Both the position numbers and the translations under genes were made by a program. Below the pieces are notes generated by a model. The model did not search any database. It was not told the DNA's origin and was given only the letters and a program-made list of their open reading frames with translations. A stretch of 15,074 nucleotides of DNA from Pseudomonadota bacterium (GTDB lineage Bacteria > Desulfobacterota > JADFVX01): positions 1-15,074 of the forward strand of contig JADFVM010000049.1 in NCBI GenBank assembly GCA_015222555.1, in the 5' to 3' direction. Positions 14,075-15,074 of this stretch are shown one piece after another; the stretch's first letter is position 1, and every line of letters begins with the position of its first letter.

Positions 14075-14848
14075 ATGAAAATGAATGAGAATACAACCCG
14101 GGGGCTGGTGATAAAGTGTAGCGATTATGGTGAATCCGACAAAATCGTTACCTTTATTTCCCGTGATCTGGGTAAGATACGCGGAATTGCAAAGGGGGCA
14201 AGAAGAAGTCTCAAAAGATTTGGCGGATGTCTGGAACAGTTTAGCCTCGTCGATATGGTCGTAAGGCCGAGAGATGGTCTTTCTTTGCTGCTGGAGGGGA
14301 AGGTTATTCGTAATTATAAGAAAATAAAGGCCGATATCGACAAGATTTTTTATGGCACTTATCTGCTTGACTTGACAAACTCCCTCGTGGGGGACGGTCA
14401 TGATGACAATATGAAAGATATATTCCATCTCCTCTTGTCGGCCCTGGAAACCCTGGAAGAGTGTGAATACGACGAGGGTTGTCTGAGAGAGTATGAGGTG
14501 AGAATTTTAAGCAAGGTTGGTTATATGCCTTCCTTTTTAAACTGTATCTCCTGTGGAAAAGAGGTAGAACCCTACCGAAACAGGATTTCAACTATGGACA
14601 TGAACATCGGCTTTTCCTCTTCAAAGGGTGGCGTGTTTTGTGAGCTCTGTGAAAAAAGGGTAGACGACAGGCTAGAATTTATCTCCTTTGGCACATTAAA
14701 AACGCTGGAGGCGGCTACTCATAAGAAGGTTTCATTTACGCGACATGCGCTTTTAGAAAGCGGAAAGATCATTCCTCCCTTCATTTCTCATCGCCTCGGA
14801 AAAAGGTTGAAAAGTCTGGATTTCCTGGAAAGGGTTAAGGGAATCTAG
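14075..14848 (+). CDS. recO: DNA repair protein RecO
   Basis: Recombination mediator that, with RecR, loads RecA onto SSB-covered single-stranded DNA. The 257 residues match the family. The N-terminal OB fold (about 5-82) shows TRGLVIKCSDYGESDKIVTFISRD (a segment typical of RecO) and GIAKGARRSLKRFGG. A helical domain follows, with a zinc site built from C157/C160 (NCISC) and C189/C192 (CELC), found in many but not all RecO proteins. The start is ATG at 14075, 32 bases after the mgtE stop, with a weak GGAAAA upstream; ATG at 14081 is an alternative. The frame is also open into mgtE back to 13745, but those residues do not resemble RecO. Confidence 0.93.
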   Translation: MKMNENTTRGLVIKCSDYGESDKIVTFISRDLGKIRGIAKGARRSLKRFGGCLEQFSLVDMVVRPRDGLSLLLEGKVIRNYKKIKADIDKIFYGTYLLDLTNSLVGDGHDDNMKDIFHLLLSALETLEECEYDEGCLREYEVRILSKVGYMPSFLNCISCGKEVEPYRNRISTMDMNIGFSSSKGGVFCELCEKRVDDRLEFISFGTLKTLEAATHKKVSFTRHALLESGKIIPPFISHRLGKRLKSLDFLERVKGI

Positions 14849-14882
14849 TTGGCTTGTACTCTCTACCTCTGCGGGACTATAG

Positions 14883-14911
14883 ATTGCCGTGTCGCTAAAG
14901 CTCCGTGCAAT
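14883..14911. repeat. Degenerate GCAAT palindromic repeat
   Basis: ATTGC (14883-14887) and GCAAT (14907-14911) bracket CGTGTCGCTAAAGCTCCGT. Both the arms and the interior resemble the widespread intergenic bacterial repeat of the form ATTGC-CGCGTCGCTTCGCTCCTC-GCAAT, with several substitutions. This looks like a decayed copy. The resemblance is from memory and was not searched. Confidence 0.4.
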
Positions 14912-14944
14912 GGCTTTTGAAAAGAGATGTGTTTTAAGTCATGA

Positions 14945-15010
14945 AAGCCCCCGACCTCTAGACGGGGTACAGAAAAAAGGCTTTGCCTTAATATAACTTA
15001 TGAAGGGCTT
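14945..15010. repeat. Multi-hairpin element in the tail region
   Basis: AAGCCC (14945-14950) pairs with GGGCTT (15005-15010), enclosing two smaller hairpins: CCCCG/CGGGG (14949-14953 with 14963-14967, loop of 9, overlapping the outer stem) and AAGGC-TTT-GCCTT (14977-14989). The AAAGCCCCCGAC...CGGGG motif is reminiscent of the subterminal hairpin at the ends of IS200/IS605-type elements, but no transposase or TnpB gene lies beside it in the window. It may be a remnant or an unrelated palindrome. Confidence 0.3.
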
Positions 15011-15074
15011 GCTAATCTTTTCTATTCCCGTTCAACGAAGCCGAGTGAAGCAAATGATTGCGGAATAAGGGGAC

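Larger units (their letters stand above)
14849..15074. other. Non-coding tail after recO
   Basis: No coding sequence is supported in these 226 bases on either strand. Besides the two palindromes noted separately, the last bases read AATAAGGGGAC and run off the window. A similar ATAAAGGGGAC word occurs at the pheT stop (6974-6984). No terminator for recO is visible, so recO may be cotranscribed with whatever lies further downstream. Confidence 0.5.

Noticed and set aside
14945..15010. TnpB/IS605 guide-RNA end
   Set aside because: Only the CCCCCGAC...CGGGG resemblance supports it; there is no TnpB or TnpA coding sequence next to it and the stem is imperfect, so it is kept as a low-confidence palindrome only.

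Overview
This window is a bacterial chromosomal housekeeping region with every recognisable gene on the + strand. The block tRNA-Val / thrS-infC-rpmI-rplT-pheS-pheT-ihfA, followed at once by a small MerR-type regulator gene, is the classic translation/IHF operon. That version of it, together with the neighbouring guaB, ftsY, mgtE and recO, suits a member of the former Deltaproteobacteria (Desulfobacterota/Geobacter-like lineages). The GC content looks moderate (about mid-40s by eye, not computed), and several genes start with TTG. The lineage is an inference from gene order and protein type; no search was possible.

Layout. 2-76: tRNA-Val(GAC) with encoded CCA. 129-4404: thrS, infC, rpmI, rplT, pheS. 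4528-7778: pheT, ihfA and merR. 7876-9339: guaB (IMP dehydrogenase). 9340-9672: a 333-base non-coding stretch with two diverged tandem copies of a short repeat, an intrinsic terminator and a good ftsY promoter. 9673-10599: ftsY. 10600-10863: spacer with a two-hairpin REPIN/MITE-like palindrome. 10864-12369: glpK. 12370-12695: a 326-base leader with a promoter candidate and a strong palindromic repeat. 12696-14042: mgtE. 14075-14848: recO. 14849-15074: non-coding tail with remnants of repeats.

How the genes work together. The first block makes translation components: two aminoacyl-tRNA synthetases (ThrRS and both PheRS subunits), initiation factor IF-3 and ribosomal proteins L35 and L20, with the DNA-bending protein IHF-alpha at its end. 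infC almost certainly starts with AUA directly behind a perfect Shine-Dalgarno sequence. This is the expected signature of IF-3 autoregulation by start-codon discrimination, and an ATG-based gene call would truncate the protein by 28 residues. guaB feeds GMP synthesis, ftsY is the SRP receptor, glpK phosphorylates glycerol, mgtE imports Mg2+ and recO acts in recombinational repair. These later genes look like independent transcription units.

I found no defence, secretion, biosynthetic or other novel multi-gene system. What is unusual lies between the genes: almost every spacer holds a different short repeat or palindrome. These include near-duplicate spacers on both sides of rpmI, a hairpin element present upstream of both ihfA and mgtE, a REPIN-like pair of hairpins before glpK, and a large imperfect inverted repeat between pheS and pheT.
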